Origin: Hydractinia symbiolongicarpus | Lineage: Eukaryota; Cnidaria; Hydrozoa; Anthoathecata; Hydractiniidae | Length of the DNA: 64,000 bases | Assembly: GCF_029227915.1 (NCBI RefSeq) | Contig: NC_079879.1 | Coordinates: 19,794,501-19,858,500 of the forward strand | Reading direction: 5' to 3' | Part shown: positions 48,792 to 60,060 of the stretch, piece after piece | Layout: the number at the start of each line of letters is the position of its first letter | Numbering within the stretch: position 1 is the first letter of the stretch | Notes under the pieces: generated by a model | Told to the model about the DNA's origin: nothing | What the model saw: only the letters and a program-made list of their open reading frames with translations | The model's database searches: none | Position numbers and translations under genes: made by a program

Positions 48792-51165
48792 TTTGCGTGT
48801 ATTTTGTTGCGGTTGTGTCGTGGCAGGATTTGAGTTGTATAATCTGGCTCGCTTCGTTAGTGTCTCCAGACTTTCATGCGCCCTATCAAGCAGTAAAGAA
48901 GAGTGTGAGTGATCGCCGGTGCACGCCAGTTTGATTTGTGAAGAATAAGTAAATACAAATACGGGGGTATCGTGGATTAATTTTTCTTTAACAATATTAA
49001 CGAAAATTATTCTGCAGATATAACCAAAAGTTTAGCAGCGCTTCTTGTTAAGGTGATGTTAACAACTTTAAAATGTTATAAGAAGCAACTTCCTAGGATT
49101 TAGTTTAAGTATAAACAGAAAAATTAATTAAATAAATCTCCTTCGATGATTTAACAGTATGAACACCCTGTTTTTTCTTTGAACTCCCCAATTCGAGGCT
49201 GTGTAAACATCGCTCCAGGAGTTAGGAAAACACGAGTTTATCCGGTTCCAAACTAAGCCAGTTGGAAGAAAACAGCAGCCTTTTTCATAGCTGTCATCTG
49301 TCATTTATATTATGTCAATTTTTGTTTGACCCATGTTACTATATAAGAAGTAAATCAGGCCAACTTAGATTATAAAGCAGCGAGACCCCCGTTTTTAAAG
49401 TGCGTATTGGCTTTATAAAAATATATTTATTCATAGCAAATTGCACTTTTTGTTTTCACGGTAAATAACAACTCAGCCTGAAAAAGAGTTCTTTGTTTCA
49501 TCTATATTAAACATTTCTCGGGAGAAACTATAACAAGTTGCCGAACAATCGCTTCAATGGCCCGTACGCAATTATTTTCTTGAACAGCACACAAGTTTTA
49601 AGTGTAAACGTAATTTCTAGAAACATAATAGTGTTCTATTAAATTAGTTGTTTATGTAAGCGCAAAAAATAAATAACTCCACTATGAAATCAACAACAAA
49701 AAATAAACGTTGCCATTTCACGTTTGTGACTTTACTCTCACTTTGACAGGAAATGATGTCATGTCACAAAAATATAAAGAGGAAAAGTTCAGAAGGAAAA
49801 TATCACGCTGTCGCCCAGTACCATCGTCATTACAGGAGCTGGGGATAGCATTTGCTATGCATATGTCAGAAAAATACGAATCTGTGCAGAACATTTCCTG
49901 CAAACCTGAACCCAGGGCCTGTAGCGTTTTTATACAAGAATCTTCTACAAGTTAACGTTACAGCACCTAGGATTAAGATCTTTGAGAACTTACTTACCCC
50001 GTTTCATTGTCGCAACATATATTATTTTTCACCCATTCAGATATCGCATGCATCCCTTCAGCATTTAGGCTAGACTGATGACTGTACAGACTATTTAACA
50101 TGACTCGCTCTAAAGATCCCCTTTTCTTATGAATGATAATTTTTAGTGACAGTCTATTTCTATACCATTTTTATATATACGTTCTTCTCTCCACAGGCAA
50201 GCAACAGTTAATTTCAGTTTACTGCCTTCCAGCTGTTTTATAGCGTGCCCATCTTCGGCAAAATATGCGTGAAGTAGAACTGTACAGACAGTGAGGATAT
50301 GACACAAGTGATATCGAACTCATTATGTTCTGCCTTGTAGCAACACTATAATGCGCAATAACGCGTGCATGTTAGAATCAGAGCGAGTTTCGTTCAATGT
50401 TGTTCGAATGTCTTCTTTCACCCGCTTCAATGGTTTCTGCCATTATGTCACATTATATTTTATAAATTTGCCAAACATTTTTGTTTTCTTTTTATGTTTT
50501 TGAAATTAGTAACTAAGTTCACTGAACATGAAAGATGCATATTTAATTTCGTAAATAGCTGCACCCTTAACTCAATGCAGAAACATTTGTTAGTGCTTAA
50601 AGAGAAGTGCAAGCCTTATCATTTCTCACCCAAGTCATTTACGAAGGGCCTTTTTACACCACGTCAAAAATTGACTAGCTAAAATGATATTTTCTCTCTG
50701 ATGTTAGTGGGATCAGCAAAAAGGCTGAGCAACACAAAACTTGTTGATGCATGAAACGTTAAACTTGAAGTGAAGAAATTCATTACACCTGGCGAAGATA
50801 GATACATTGTATCTGCATTCTCAATTTGCTTAACACTTTTGTGATCTTACAAAAAAATAAAGAAAAAGGGAACATAATAATTATAGTAATAGAAAATTGA
50901 AATGCAACATTTTATGAAACATTTTATAACTATACAATATATTACAAGCATATCCTAAAATAAATCTAGAATAAAGACTATTACTAAAATATAAATATAG
51001 AAATGACCCATTGTAATTTGTAAAAGAAAGAGCCTATCATGCTATCTCCTCAGACATTTGTTTTCTCAAACACTCGTTTTCTGAAATGTATCTTAATACA
51101 ACGCTGATAAATAGTTGATAACCAGCAACGTTCTTTCTTTACACGAAACGATGCAACAGACGTTT
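48792..51165. other. Intergenic region between QKI and CFAP298
   Basis: Includes the QKI 5' flank, the open frame discussed with that gene, and a CCAGGGCC-type repeat end near 49910. The frame at 50365-50682 is AT-rich, has no recognisable domain, and I do not call it a gene. Confidence 0.5.
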
Positions 51166-54100
51166 TTATCGGGGACGCCACGATACGTTATTCAAGCCTT
51201 GAAATTGACGTTTAAGTTGAGCAGAGTCAGCCCAATCTGAGTTTAAATGCAAATCCTGCTCATCTTCCGACAATTTCTAAAGGTAAAATTATTTGGTTAC
51301 ATTAAATTTAAAATAATCGGGTGTTGTTGACGATGGTTGCTCATATGTAGCAATATTCAACGACTCATATATGCCATTATATGATATGGCATTATATGAT
51401 AACATATATAATATATTTATATATTCATATATCATATACGTATTATACATAATAATACGTATATGATATATGAATGATATACATGATTTATAAATGAATA
51501 TATGATGTGTGAAAGATATATAGCATATAGTACCGTAAATCCTCGGTGAAGCGACGCGGAGCTATTATTTTAGTGCGAGGGCGTGTTTATTCGAGGGCGG
51601 TGCTTATTCAAAAGACCAATTTTCAGACAAATTCATTTTTTTAATTCTTTTTTTTTTTATAACAAAAGTGTCTTTTCTTGTAAAATCATAATTAAAAATG
51701 TCATAAGTAAGCACTGCGTTTCAACTTTAAAGGGTTATTCGAGGGTGGCGCTTATTCCAGACCGGCGCTTAACCAAGGATTTACGGTATATCTATGAAAT
51801 ATAGTATACATACAGTGCTTATAGTGGCTCATATATCAACAGTTCATTATTATATATATATACATACAGCTTTCAGAATATGGTCAACGCAATAATTACA
51901 CATCATAAACAAAATTGTTGAGCTATCCAAGTGAATCTGGTCTGTGTTTTATAGACATTCCTACTAAAGTTAGTTGCTTCAGAACACCCAAACACCTTTT
52001 TGTAAACAAATTTTGAGTAGAGTGTGTAGTTGTGCAGGATAACTGTATTTGCACCCTTTTGGTTGGTCACTGCCTTCTCGAAATATGTTTCAAACCTTAA
52101 TAAGCGGTTAATGAAAGACACAAATTCTACCAGTTAAACCGTAGTCGCCGTATAGTCATGATTGGTTCGAAAGTTCCTATGGGGCATGTTTACAGACTTA
52201 TACTTTCTGAGTTACTAAATTTAGACATTTAAAGAAGGCTGATAAAACACTTTTGATCCTACACACTGGTTTAAATAGGGTTAATACCCTGTATAAAACT
52301 GGTTTAAAGAGGGTTAATACCCTGCATAAAATTGTTTTAAAGAGGGTTAATACCCTGCATAAAATTGGTTTAAAGAGGGTTAATACCCTGAATAAAATTG
52401 GTTTAAAGAGGGTTAATACCCTGAATAAAACTGGTTTAAAGAGGGTTAATACCCTGCATAATATACCACTGTAATACAATTTATTGCAAATCTGTAACTA
52501 CATTTAGAGTCAAAAAAAAATTTGATATTGACATTAGTATTCACTACCGGATACTGCAAAAATTTTCCTGCTTTGATTGGAATAAAAATACAAGTCGCTT
52601 ACTCATAGTTTTGAATTGCTATGCCAAGTTTATAACACACTCAAAAGTCTAACAACCAATGCTAGCAAGATGGGTATAAGCACGCCGGGGTTGAAACTTC
52701 GACAAAAAATAAGAGGATATTAAAAAAATACTCACTCTGAACCTTAAATAAATTATAACGACAATGGGTCAAGTTAACAATTTTTTTTGATCTAAGGCTT
52801 GAGTTAACCGGAGTTTTTTATAAGAAAGTAATAAAGAAAGTTTAAGGGACGCAAAAAAATGGTTCGAGATAATGAAAATTCGAGTTACCGAGTTTTACTT
52901 TACAATTCTTTTTTTTTATATCTCATAATTACTTAATCCTATGTGGCCATACACATTTTTTTATATAAGATATGTTTAACATGTTGTAAATACATATAGT
53001 TTAGTATAAACAGACACATGATCCAACATCTATTTTATGGAAAAACATTTTTTAATCTCTGTACTCCCTGACTTGTGTAAGTTTCTTAATGTTGGAAATT
53101 TTCACAGCCTGCTAAGTTTCTTAAGAGTTTCTTAAAATTTAGTCTTTATGGGTTAAAGGTTTTTTATAGACTGGATCAAAAATTACGACTATTGATGAAC
53201 GTTAGGTTGCAGATCAATACTGTGTGTGTTTTACCAATGTCCATAATAAATTAACCTCGTTTTCATATTATTTCATATTTTTGTTTGTGTATTTTGCAGA
53301 AAAAAATGTGCGTTTTAAAAAGGTTATTACAAGAAAAAAACAAGCTGACCTTCATTTCTTCTTGCTTTCGATAATAATGAGCCATCATGGCTTTCTGTTC
53401 ATCTTCATTAATTACTGGTTCGCGAGATGGGGGGCCATGCCCTTTCTATGGAAAGAAAGAAATATTTTGCCCTGAAAGACCGAATTTTTGACAATTCAAC
53501 ATAAATGGTTATAAAACCATGTAGCAATTTTTTTTACTTATCAATACCATAAAAAATACACACCTTCTGGAGCTTAACAATGATCTTCGTTTTTTCGTTT
53601 TTTCCAACGTAATCTTGCAATGTTTTGCCACACATCAGTTCCTTACCAGCCCACCAAAGTGATGCATTGCTTTCTTCAAGCACTTCTTTTGAAGCCTTAA
53701 AATAAGAAATCAAAACAAATTACAGCGCTACGGAAATGGGGATGAAGACTCAGAAGTGGTGTTAAAAAACCTTACCTCCTGTGAGGTAAAAATCTAGAGG
53801 AGAGAGTAAAATGGAGTGGAGTTTATTGCGTTAGTTAAGAGGTATATGATTTATCAGTGTTTGAAAAAACGTTTTATTTAATCAAACTTGATCCCATGCT
53901 GTTTCACGAAAGGTTGATGACTGGCTTCTAGTGTTTTGACGTCATTACAATCTGTAAGGTATTGCACGCGAATGCAAATATAACAATGATATCATCTTCA
54001 TGTTAAAAATTATGGATTACGCTGCTAAAACGAATATCATTGGTTAACCTATACTGGAATATACAAGCAGACTTACTTGAGTTCCAGTTAGGTCTTCTTG

Positions 54101-55774
54101 ATTGTCCAGTTCCATTTTGACAGGATCATGAGGGGGAAGTCCCATGGGGTATACAATCATGACAGAACCTTTCATTTTGTCTAAAGCATCTTGCACATCA
54201 GAGAAGGTAATGCACTTATTTGCAGTGGCTAAATCCTATATCAATAAATAATATTAGTATTTTAAAACACAAATTGATAAACTTTTAAGACTAGAAAAAA
54301 GTATTAAAATGAAATAGTAGCATATCAAGAGGAATCTATCACTCTTTAAGAGCAAATCAAACGAAAGTCAGAACTGAAAAGGGTGTTCCCAGAGCTCTGC
54401 CAGCCAGCCAATCACACATTTTTACTATTTTAGAATTGAAAGACTTTAATATGTCATACTAATACTGTGTCACACAGTAAAAAATCCTCTGAAATTCATA
54501 CTTTTTTTATTGTTCTACACAACCTAAAATTCTACCTTGATATCCTACCTCACATTGGACAATTACGCTTGTCTTAGAAAACTTTGCACATCTTTCAAAA
54601 ATTTCAAATGATTTTAAATTTTCAGAAAGGTATATTCTATTGCAAAAAGAAATATCTCTGAAAAAAGAATTCTGCTAAAGTAATCTTTTTAAAAAGTTTA
54701 TGTGAACTTTAATATTGTTTACTTGAAAAAATATGACAAAGACAGGACAATAATAATTACAAAAACTGATTTTTCAATGACTTTTTACACTTTTATGGTA
54801 TTTCCTTTTATCCATTTATTACACCATCTTTTTTTTTATTAATTCTGCAGTAAAGATAGAAATATTTAAACCAGCTAGATTAAATAGTACAGATATTCTT
54901 ATGTCATGAACAAGCGAGTTTATTATAGGCTTTGTCTCGACAGCTACAACTGTCATGACGGAACGAGCTTGTCCATAACAGCTGTAGCTGTCGAAATGTA
55001 GCTTAGAATAAATTCGCTTGTTCATGACATAATAATATCCATAATATTCAATGACAATGACTGAACAGATAAGTGGTAATATTTTTAATGTTAGTGTATT
55101 GGTATTAATATTATCACTATTCTATCCAAAAATTCATTATTTATTATTATCTACAAGTAACTATGGATATATACCTTTGAAACTTGTGCCTTAGCTTCAG
55201 ATCTTGTTCGATTTATAACATCTGCCATATTTGCATTTGGGGCATTACCAGTTCTCCGCCCTACAGGGTCTCGAACGTATACACTACCCCCATGCGGTAT
55301 GCATGTTTTTGACCATTTGTCTTCAAGTTTTAACTCCTCAATTTGTTCATCAGTAAGCCCTTGCATGTTTGGTGGTAGAGTAATACCATGCTTTGCTAAT
55401 GTTTCTAGTTCTGAAATAAAAATTTTTAAAATGTTATTTAATGCATCAGCAAACTAAATATGCTTAAACTTTTAGTTGTCATAAAACCCTTTCCAAAATA
55501 ATATAGAATAAACATTTTTAAAAGCCTTCACTAGATGTAATTGCTTTGCTTGATAGCACAAATAAATTTTTGTTAACATATCAATATTCTTCTATATATA
55601 TAACAATAAAATGAAGTACAAAACAAGAAACATACCATGGTAAAGTCTGTCAATTTTTAATCTGCCATTAAATATTTTCACAAGGTTAGCAACTAAGACA
55701 TTGATTGGCTCTTTCACGGTAGTCTCGAATAGAAACTGACTTTCGTCACCCTTTTTTACATGCAATTTAACCAT
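51166..55774 (-). CDS. CFAP298: Cilia- and flagella-associated protein 298, 6 exons
   Basis: Cytosolic factor (C21orf59/Kurly) needed for axonemal dynein arm assembly and cilia polarity. Minus-strand exons: 55774-55636, 55410-55175, 54235-54077, 53695-53564, 53445-53350, 51276-51166; all GT-AG and in phase; 290 aa, equal to the human length as I recall it. Conserved stretches: VKLHVKKGDESQFLFETTV at the N-terminus, FNGRLKIDRL, LPPNMQGLTDEQIEELKLED, GRRTGNAPN, VMIVYPMGLPPHDPVKMELD, LWWAGKEL, YVGKNEKTKIIVKLQ, SREPVINEDEQKAMMAHYYR, and the C-terminal LNSDWADSAQLKRQF with final WRPR. The start is the first ATG and matches the family N-terminus. Intron 5 (about 2.1 kb) contains a MITE, a 33-bp satellite and a long palindrome; intron 2 holds a fold-back. 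Confidence 0.97.
51424..51474. repeat. Perfect 23-bp inverted repeat, cruciform-prone
   Basis: Arms at 51424-51446 and 51452-51474 are exact reverse complements with a 5-base spacer, within a larger AT-rich ATATGATAT repeat field (51360-51530). It lies in CFAP298 intron 5. Confidence 0.9.
51533..51786. mobile_element. 254-bp TA-flanked MITE, CCGTAAATCCT termini
   Basis: The left end TA|CCGTAAATCCTCGGTGAAGC mirrors the right end (inward: TA|CCGTAAATCCTTGGTTAAGC), with two mismatches in about 21. Interior GAGGGCG...GCTTATTC units are inverted-symmetric. A TA target and no coding capacity indicate a mariner/pogo-type MITE. It lies in CFAP298 intron 5. Confidence 0.88.
52278..52462. repeat. 33-bp minisatellite, ~6 copies
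   Basis: The unit GGGTTAATACCCTGCATAAA + ATTGGTTTAAAGA repeats at 33-bp steps from 52278. The period is a multiple of three, so both strands read open (an 11-residue repeat). That explains the long frames here; neither is a gene. It lies in CFAP298 intron 5. Confidence 0.95.
52785..52905. mobile_element. Fragment with TAACTCGAA-type end
   Basis: Read on the minus strand it starts GTAAAACTCGGTAACTCGAA and continues with TATCTCGAACC and CGGTTAACTC. It is the same motif family as the fragments at 14605 and 28735. It lies in CFAP298 intron 5. Confidence 0.4.
54892..55039. repeat. 148-bp fold-back element
   Basis: Left arm GATATTCTTATGTCATGAAC-AAGCGAGTTTATT...CGACAGCTACAACTGT pairs almost fully with right arm ACAGCTGTAGCTGTCG...AATAAATTCGCTT-GTTCATGACATAATAATATC. 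Each arm is about 65 nt, with a central loop of roughly 15 nt. Transcribed with CFAP298 intron 2, it would form a long RNA hairpin. Confidence 0.9.
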
Positions 55775-56367
55775 TATCAGCAGTTATAATTTGTATTTTG
55801 AAAGTGTTTTTTATATATATAGCTAGTAAAAAAAGCATATCAAATTCATAACTTAATGCATATACATCTAAGAGTTATAGTAGTAAACAGGTTGGATTTT
55901 ACATATAGAACTATGTTTGCAGGTCATTTGAATTTTGATGACATCACCAATGACCCATCGATGATCCAAGAAATTCTATTCTTTTTTTAGCTAATACCTA
56001 TATTTCGTAGAGTTTGAAACAGTGATCAAAATAACATATAGAATTGCGCAGTTAAAAAGATAAAGAGTCAGCAAAGCAAAGTTTTTAAATAGTTGAAGAG
56101 ATATAAGGATTTATAGGTTTTTGATGACATCATCAACCCTACTGTTTTGTATTAAGTGGGTTGAAATACCTTCAGGAAATTGCCCCTAATCTTAACTAAT
56201 TAATCCACATCAATCTAAGTGAATTGACACCGTGTGGTAATGTCTAGGAAGTTAAAAAAAAGACATATACTTTTTTCACAACTGTTCAAAGAACATTTCT
56301 GCAAATTCAAAGGTAAGCTAACGCATCCACAATGCCTGTCATAAATACTTTGTACAATTTTATAAGA
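55775..56367. other. Region upstream of CFAP298
   Basis: AT-rich sequence upstream of the CFAP298 start codon. No motif or gene that I can support. Confidence 0.5.
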
Positions 56368-56880
56368 TACCGTAATTCATCTTTTTACCCCTTGAGGCTT
56401 ATTAAATTTTAGTGGTCTTAGACAGGAGGCTTAAAAGAAGGGGGTAAAAAAAGGGAGAGGGCTAAATAAAAAAAAAATTTATACGCAATATCTATATTTC
56501 AAGTCACGGCCTAATAATAACTTCATCTGTTTCATCATCATCTTTATCTAACAAAAGAAATTTTAAGTCTTCCATGCACCGCTTCATAAAAAGACATCAA
56601 ACGGATCCTTCATCTACATTTTTAGATGCACTTTGCAGTAGCATCAGTAAACTATACTTAATGCACATGATTTTATTATCATCTGATCTGTTAGGTTTAG
56701 TTCACAATCCACACACTTTGAAGGACCAAATAAGGATTTCGTTTGACAACAGTTCCCATGCATTAAAATCCTATTTTATCATTTTCTTTTCAGATGGGGC
56801 TTTAATATTTCCTTGCTCAGTAAATGTAAACAATTCATCAGAAAACCATTTATGGTACATTACTTTCCAGTAATCTTTCA
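56368..56880 (-). pseudogene. Pogo-like transposase C-terminal relic with terminal repeat
   Basis: TA|CCGTAATTCATCTTTTTACC at 56368 looks like an element end of the CCGTA type. On the minus strand broken frames give VMYHKWFSDELFTFT, FNAWELLSNEILIWSFKVCG, TKPNRSDDNKIMCIK and LLLDKDDDETDEVII. The order W..(V/I)..E.I.SFK.CGI, D.SED.., acidic tail is typical of pogo/Tigger/jerky DDE transposase C-termini. Stops and frame changes show decay. The other end was not found. Confidence 0.5.
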
Positions 56881-58094
56881 TAAGGTTATTCAAAAGACTA
56901 TCGTATATCTAGGTGATATGATTTGGTGTTCAAGGTCTTGTGTGTGGGCGTGTGTTAAATGCACACAGGTTCTGACACGAAAACAGGGTTCTGATAAATA
57001 GCAAACCTTTAGCACACAAAATCTGGAATTTTACTGCCTTGTGGATGGAATAGGTTATATGGTTAAGATGATGTAACCCTGAAATAAACAAAAAAGATTT
57101 GTTTCTAGCCATATGAAAAGGTAAAGAGCTGGTTGATTAAAAATTTTTGTTTAAAAAAGCTTACAATTATTAATGGAAGTTTATAATTTTTCGGAATAAG
57201 TTTGGTGATTAACAAAATATGAATAAAACTGTTGTTGGTACGCTGTAAGCATGCATATAATTTTAAACTGGGTAACACCAGGCTATTTCCACTGTTTATT
57301 TTTAAAAGGTTGAGGTTGCAATATAGTTTTAATAGAAAATGTATTAAACCTATGTGGATGTGCAACATCGTTTACCTGTACTAAACGCTCACCCATTCTG
57401 TGTTGCCACAATTCTTGAAATTTATTGCTGTGATTTAATTCTGCTTTAGTATAACAGCTGTTTCAGGCAAAAATGGACTGTCACAAGTGGAAAAAACTTC
57501 ATAATAGTGTTAGGGCATGACAATAAAATCAAAGAATCAGCTGATTTTTTTCTAAAATAAAGGATCAGCTGCTAAACTTATTTTTTTTAGCTCTGACCTA
57601 ACCTAGCAAAGATGAGCTACTTTAAACGAATCGAATCAGCGACTAAAAAGGCTAAATTCATACAAAATGGTCATTATTTTTAGTCCAATTACAAACAACT
57701 AGAAGACTTCATCTCACAAAAATTATGTACAGCTTTCCGTAAACACATCTCGTTGTCAATGATTTCTGATAATGGTGTTTAACAGTTCGTGGTATTATGC
57801 AAAACGTCATTTAAACCAAAGTCTATACCATTTTTGATTTGTACGTTATGAAATCAACACTAAATATCGACTTTGTCCTGGCATTAAAAATAATACTTTG
57901 AATCGTCCCAACACGTTTTTACATCTTGACAGCCATCAGGTAAACTATAGCTAGCTAAATTTTAGGGAAATTTAAGGCTCGTTTTTGAAAGGCGAAGTGG
58001 TGAATTCATTCCCATATAATTCAGATAGGAAAAAATGCTAGGATGGAAAAGTTCTGCCCTAACTATGAACTACTTACACAACCCTCTACACGAT
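56881..58094. other. Intergenic, no recognised feature
   Basis: AT-rich sequence between the pogo relic and the SINE. No gene or repeat end was recognised. Confidence 0.45.
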
Positions 58095-58425
58095 GGGGTG
58101 GCTCCTGGTGGCTCACTTTGTGGTGCTGTAGATTAGTGGTTATAGCTCTCGTACTCTCTGCAGGAGACCAGGGTTCGATTCCTCTTGACGGCGATTCGAC
58201 ATGGGCAAGTGGATGTTACCCATAGCCCCGGGTTAACCCAAGCCATGCGAGGGAAATTGGGGAGATGGTACATTGTGTGGGCCTTGTTGGATGTTGCTGG
58301 GAGTTGTCTAGCATCTGGCTAAGCCATGGCCCCTCCTGGAAATAATAGACAGGATATATCCCTCGATATTTGTGAGGCTAGCTAGCCATGTAAAATATGC
58401 ACATCTCTCTATCTCTCTTTCTCAC
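58095..58425 (+). mobile_element. tRNA-derived SINE, near full length
   Basis: The tRNA-like head has A box TAGATTAGTGG (58129-58139) and B box GGTTCGATTCC (58172-58182), spaced as in tRNA genes. A body shared with 32498-32782 follows, then a TCTC/TATC-rich tail. The A and B boxes give an internal Pol III promoter. Compared with the truncated copy it lacks about 55 bp after TTGTCTAG. Confidence 0.9.
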
Positions 58426-58794
58426 TTCTCTTCCTCACTTCTCTTCCACAAGTTGAAAACACTTTTCTTCTGTGCTCCAAACAATTCTCTTCTGTATTCT
58501 GAGACTTTCCTTTTGTATTTTACACTTTTCTTCTGCACTTAACACTCCTCTGCATATGGCATCAACCTTTCTTTTTGCAACCAAATTTTAAATCTGGTCC
58601 GCAATTTGACACCATACACCCATGGTCTGTATTTTTTTTACTTTTCACAATAATTATACTTAGCTGTGCTCTATTTACCAACAGCTTATTGTAGCATATA
58701 CATGAATAAACTATTATCACGAATCAATTCAAATGTGAGACATGTCTACTTTTGCTATATGCATGTATTTTTACAGGTCACGTATGCGGGACTT

Positions 58795-59446
58795 AAGGCA
58801 GTGATACACGATCTGATTAATCGAATTCGATTAGTTAAATTCGATTACTTGAATTGTGTATCATGTAAAAATCATATGCTTACAGCATGCTCAGACTTGT
58901 CGAATTCGATTTTTAAAAAGTCAGACCAGTTCAACTTTTTAGATTAATCGAAAGGTTTTAGCCAATAAAAATGCTTAAAATCTTTACATCAAATGTCCGT
59001 TTAAAAAATGTGAGTTTCTATATAAAAAATAAACTTTAGTAGAAGAACTTTAAAAACATCATGTCAAAAAAGGATAAAACAGAAATCAAGGAAATTTTTA
59101 TCAGTGAATGAAGCTTATTACCAGAAAAATAACAAAAAAAAAACACTCCATTTTTAACTTTTTCTTAAATTTTTAACTTTTTCTTAAATTTTTAGTTGTT
59201 GTAATAATAGCTGTAACAGCAGCGATTTCAACTCTGTCTTCACTTTCAAAGACATTTTATCGAAAGGAAATTATCGAAAATCTGTTTAGTTTTATATTAA
59301 TGTTCAATATAATTTTGATAAATCGAATTCGATTAATTGGATCTTGTATCATCACCTTGCCACCTGTCAGGTTTCGATTTTATTTTAATGCTCAATATAA
59401 TTTTGACTAATCGAATTCTATTAATCGGATCGTGTATCACCGCCTT
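58795..59446. mobile_element. ~650-bp DNA element with 39-bp TIRs
   Basis: The left end starts AAGGCAGTGATACACGATCT and continues with GATTAATCGAATTCGATTAG. The right end read inward starts AAGGCGGTGATACACGATCC and continues likewise; about 36 of 39 positions match. A third inward end (AAGGTGATGATACAAGATCC) lies at about 59330-59362, suggesting a nested or duplicated terminus. No transposase was seen; no clear target duplication. Confidence 0.85.
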
Positions 59447-59639
59447 GAGAGTCTCAAATATAACATGGCAGAGAATAAAGAAAAAGTTTTAAAAGCTGAA
59501 AAGAATAGTCTTATATCTTTCGTTATTTTTGGAATCTGGTAGCGATTTAATTTAAAAATTAGAGACAAATTAAAACATCTGACAATGGATTTATCAGTGG
59601 ACAGATTTGTAGTCATTTGTAGTTGGAAAGAGAAATAGA

Positions 59640-60060
59640 GTGATTATGTTCTTATAACAAGTCTTACAAATAAAGATGATGAATATCAGGCAACCATGTT
59701 GAGATATATATACGTTCTCAACAAAGACTAAAAATATTTATGAGTCCTTAAACCTTAATGCAGATGAAAAGAAGAATCCAGTAAAAAATTTACCAAAAAT
59801 GGGGGAGTTTGCAAAAGGTATTGTAAATGAAACGAGAGAAGACAAAAGTCTGGCAGACTTTAAGAAAAGATGCAAGAGGGGTTTCCAAAATCACGCAAAG
59901 AATGTCCTGCCAATGTCCAGTTGTATTGGGAATTTCGAGGCAATATTGCAAAGATAAAGGGTCTTTGTTATTTAAAGACCGGATTATCATACCTACAGTG
60001 CTACGTCGTTAAATTTGCAAGAAATCCATGAAGGGCACTTAATCAATAAAAACTGCAGTT
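59640..60060 (+). pseudogene. Ty3/gypsy-type integrase N-terminal relic
   Basis: Broken frames give CPANVQLYWEFRGNIAKIKG, then GSLLFKDRIIIPTVLRR, then LQEIHEGHLINK. The run YW.(Y/F)R..(L/I)...(D/K)G, LLFK..RI.IPT.LR, IHEGHLG is the usual linker and zinc-binding start of chromovirus/gypsy integrases. Frame changes and stops make it a dead fragment; no LTR was found. Confidence 0.5.

Noticed and set aside
50365-50682. 105-codon plus-strand frame
   Set aside because: AT-rich, hydrophobic-biased composition, no domain, not bounded by credible splice sites or a promoter.
52198-52479. Long frames on both strands with an 11-residue repeat
   Set aside because: Produced by the 33-bp minisatellite in a CFAP298 intron; both strands are equally open, so no coding signal.
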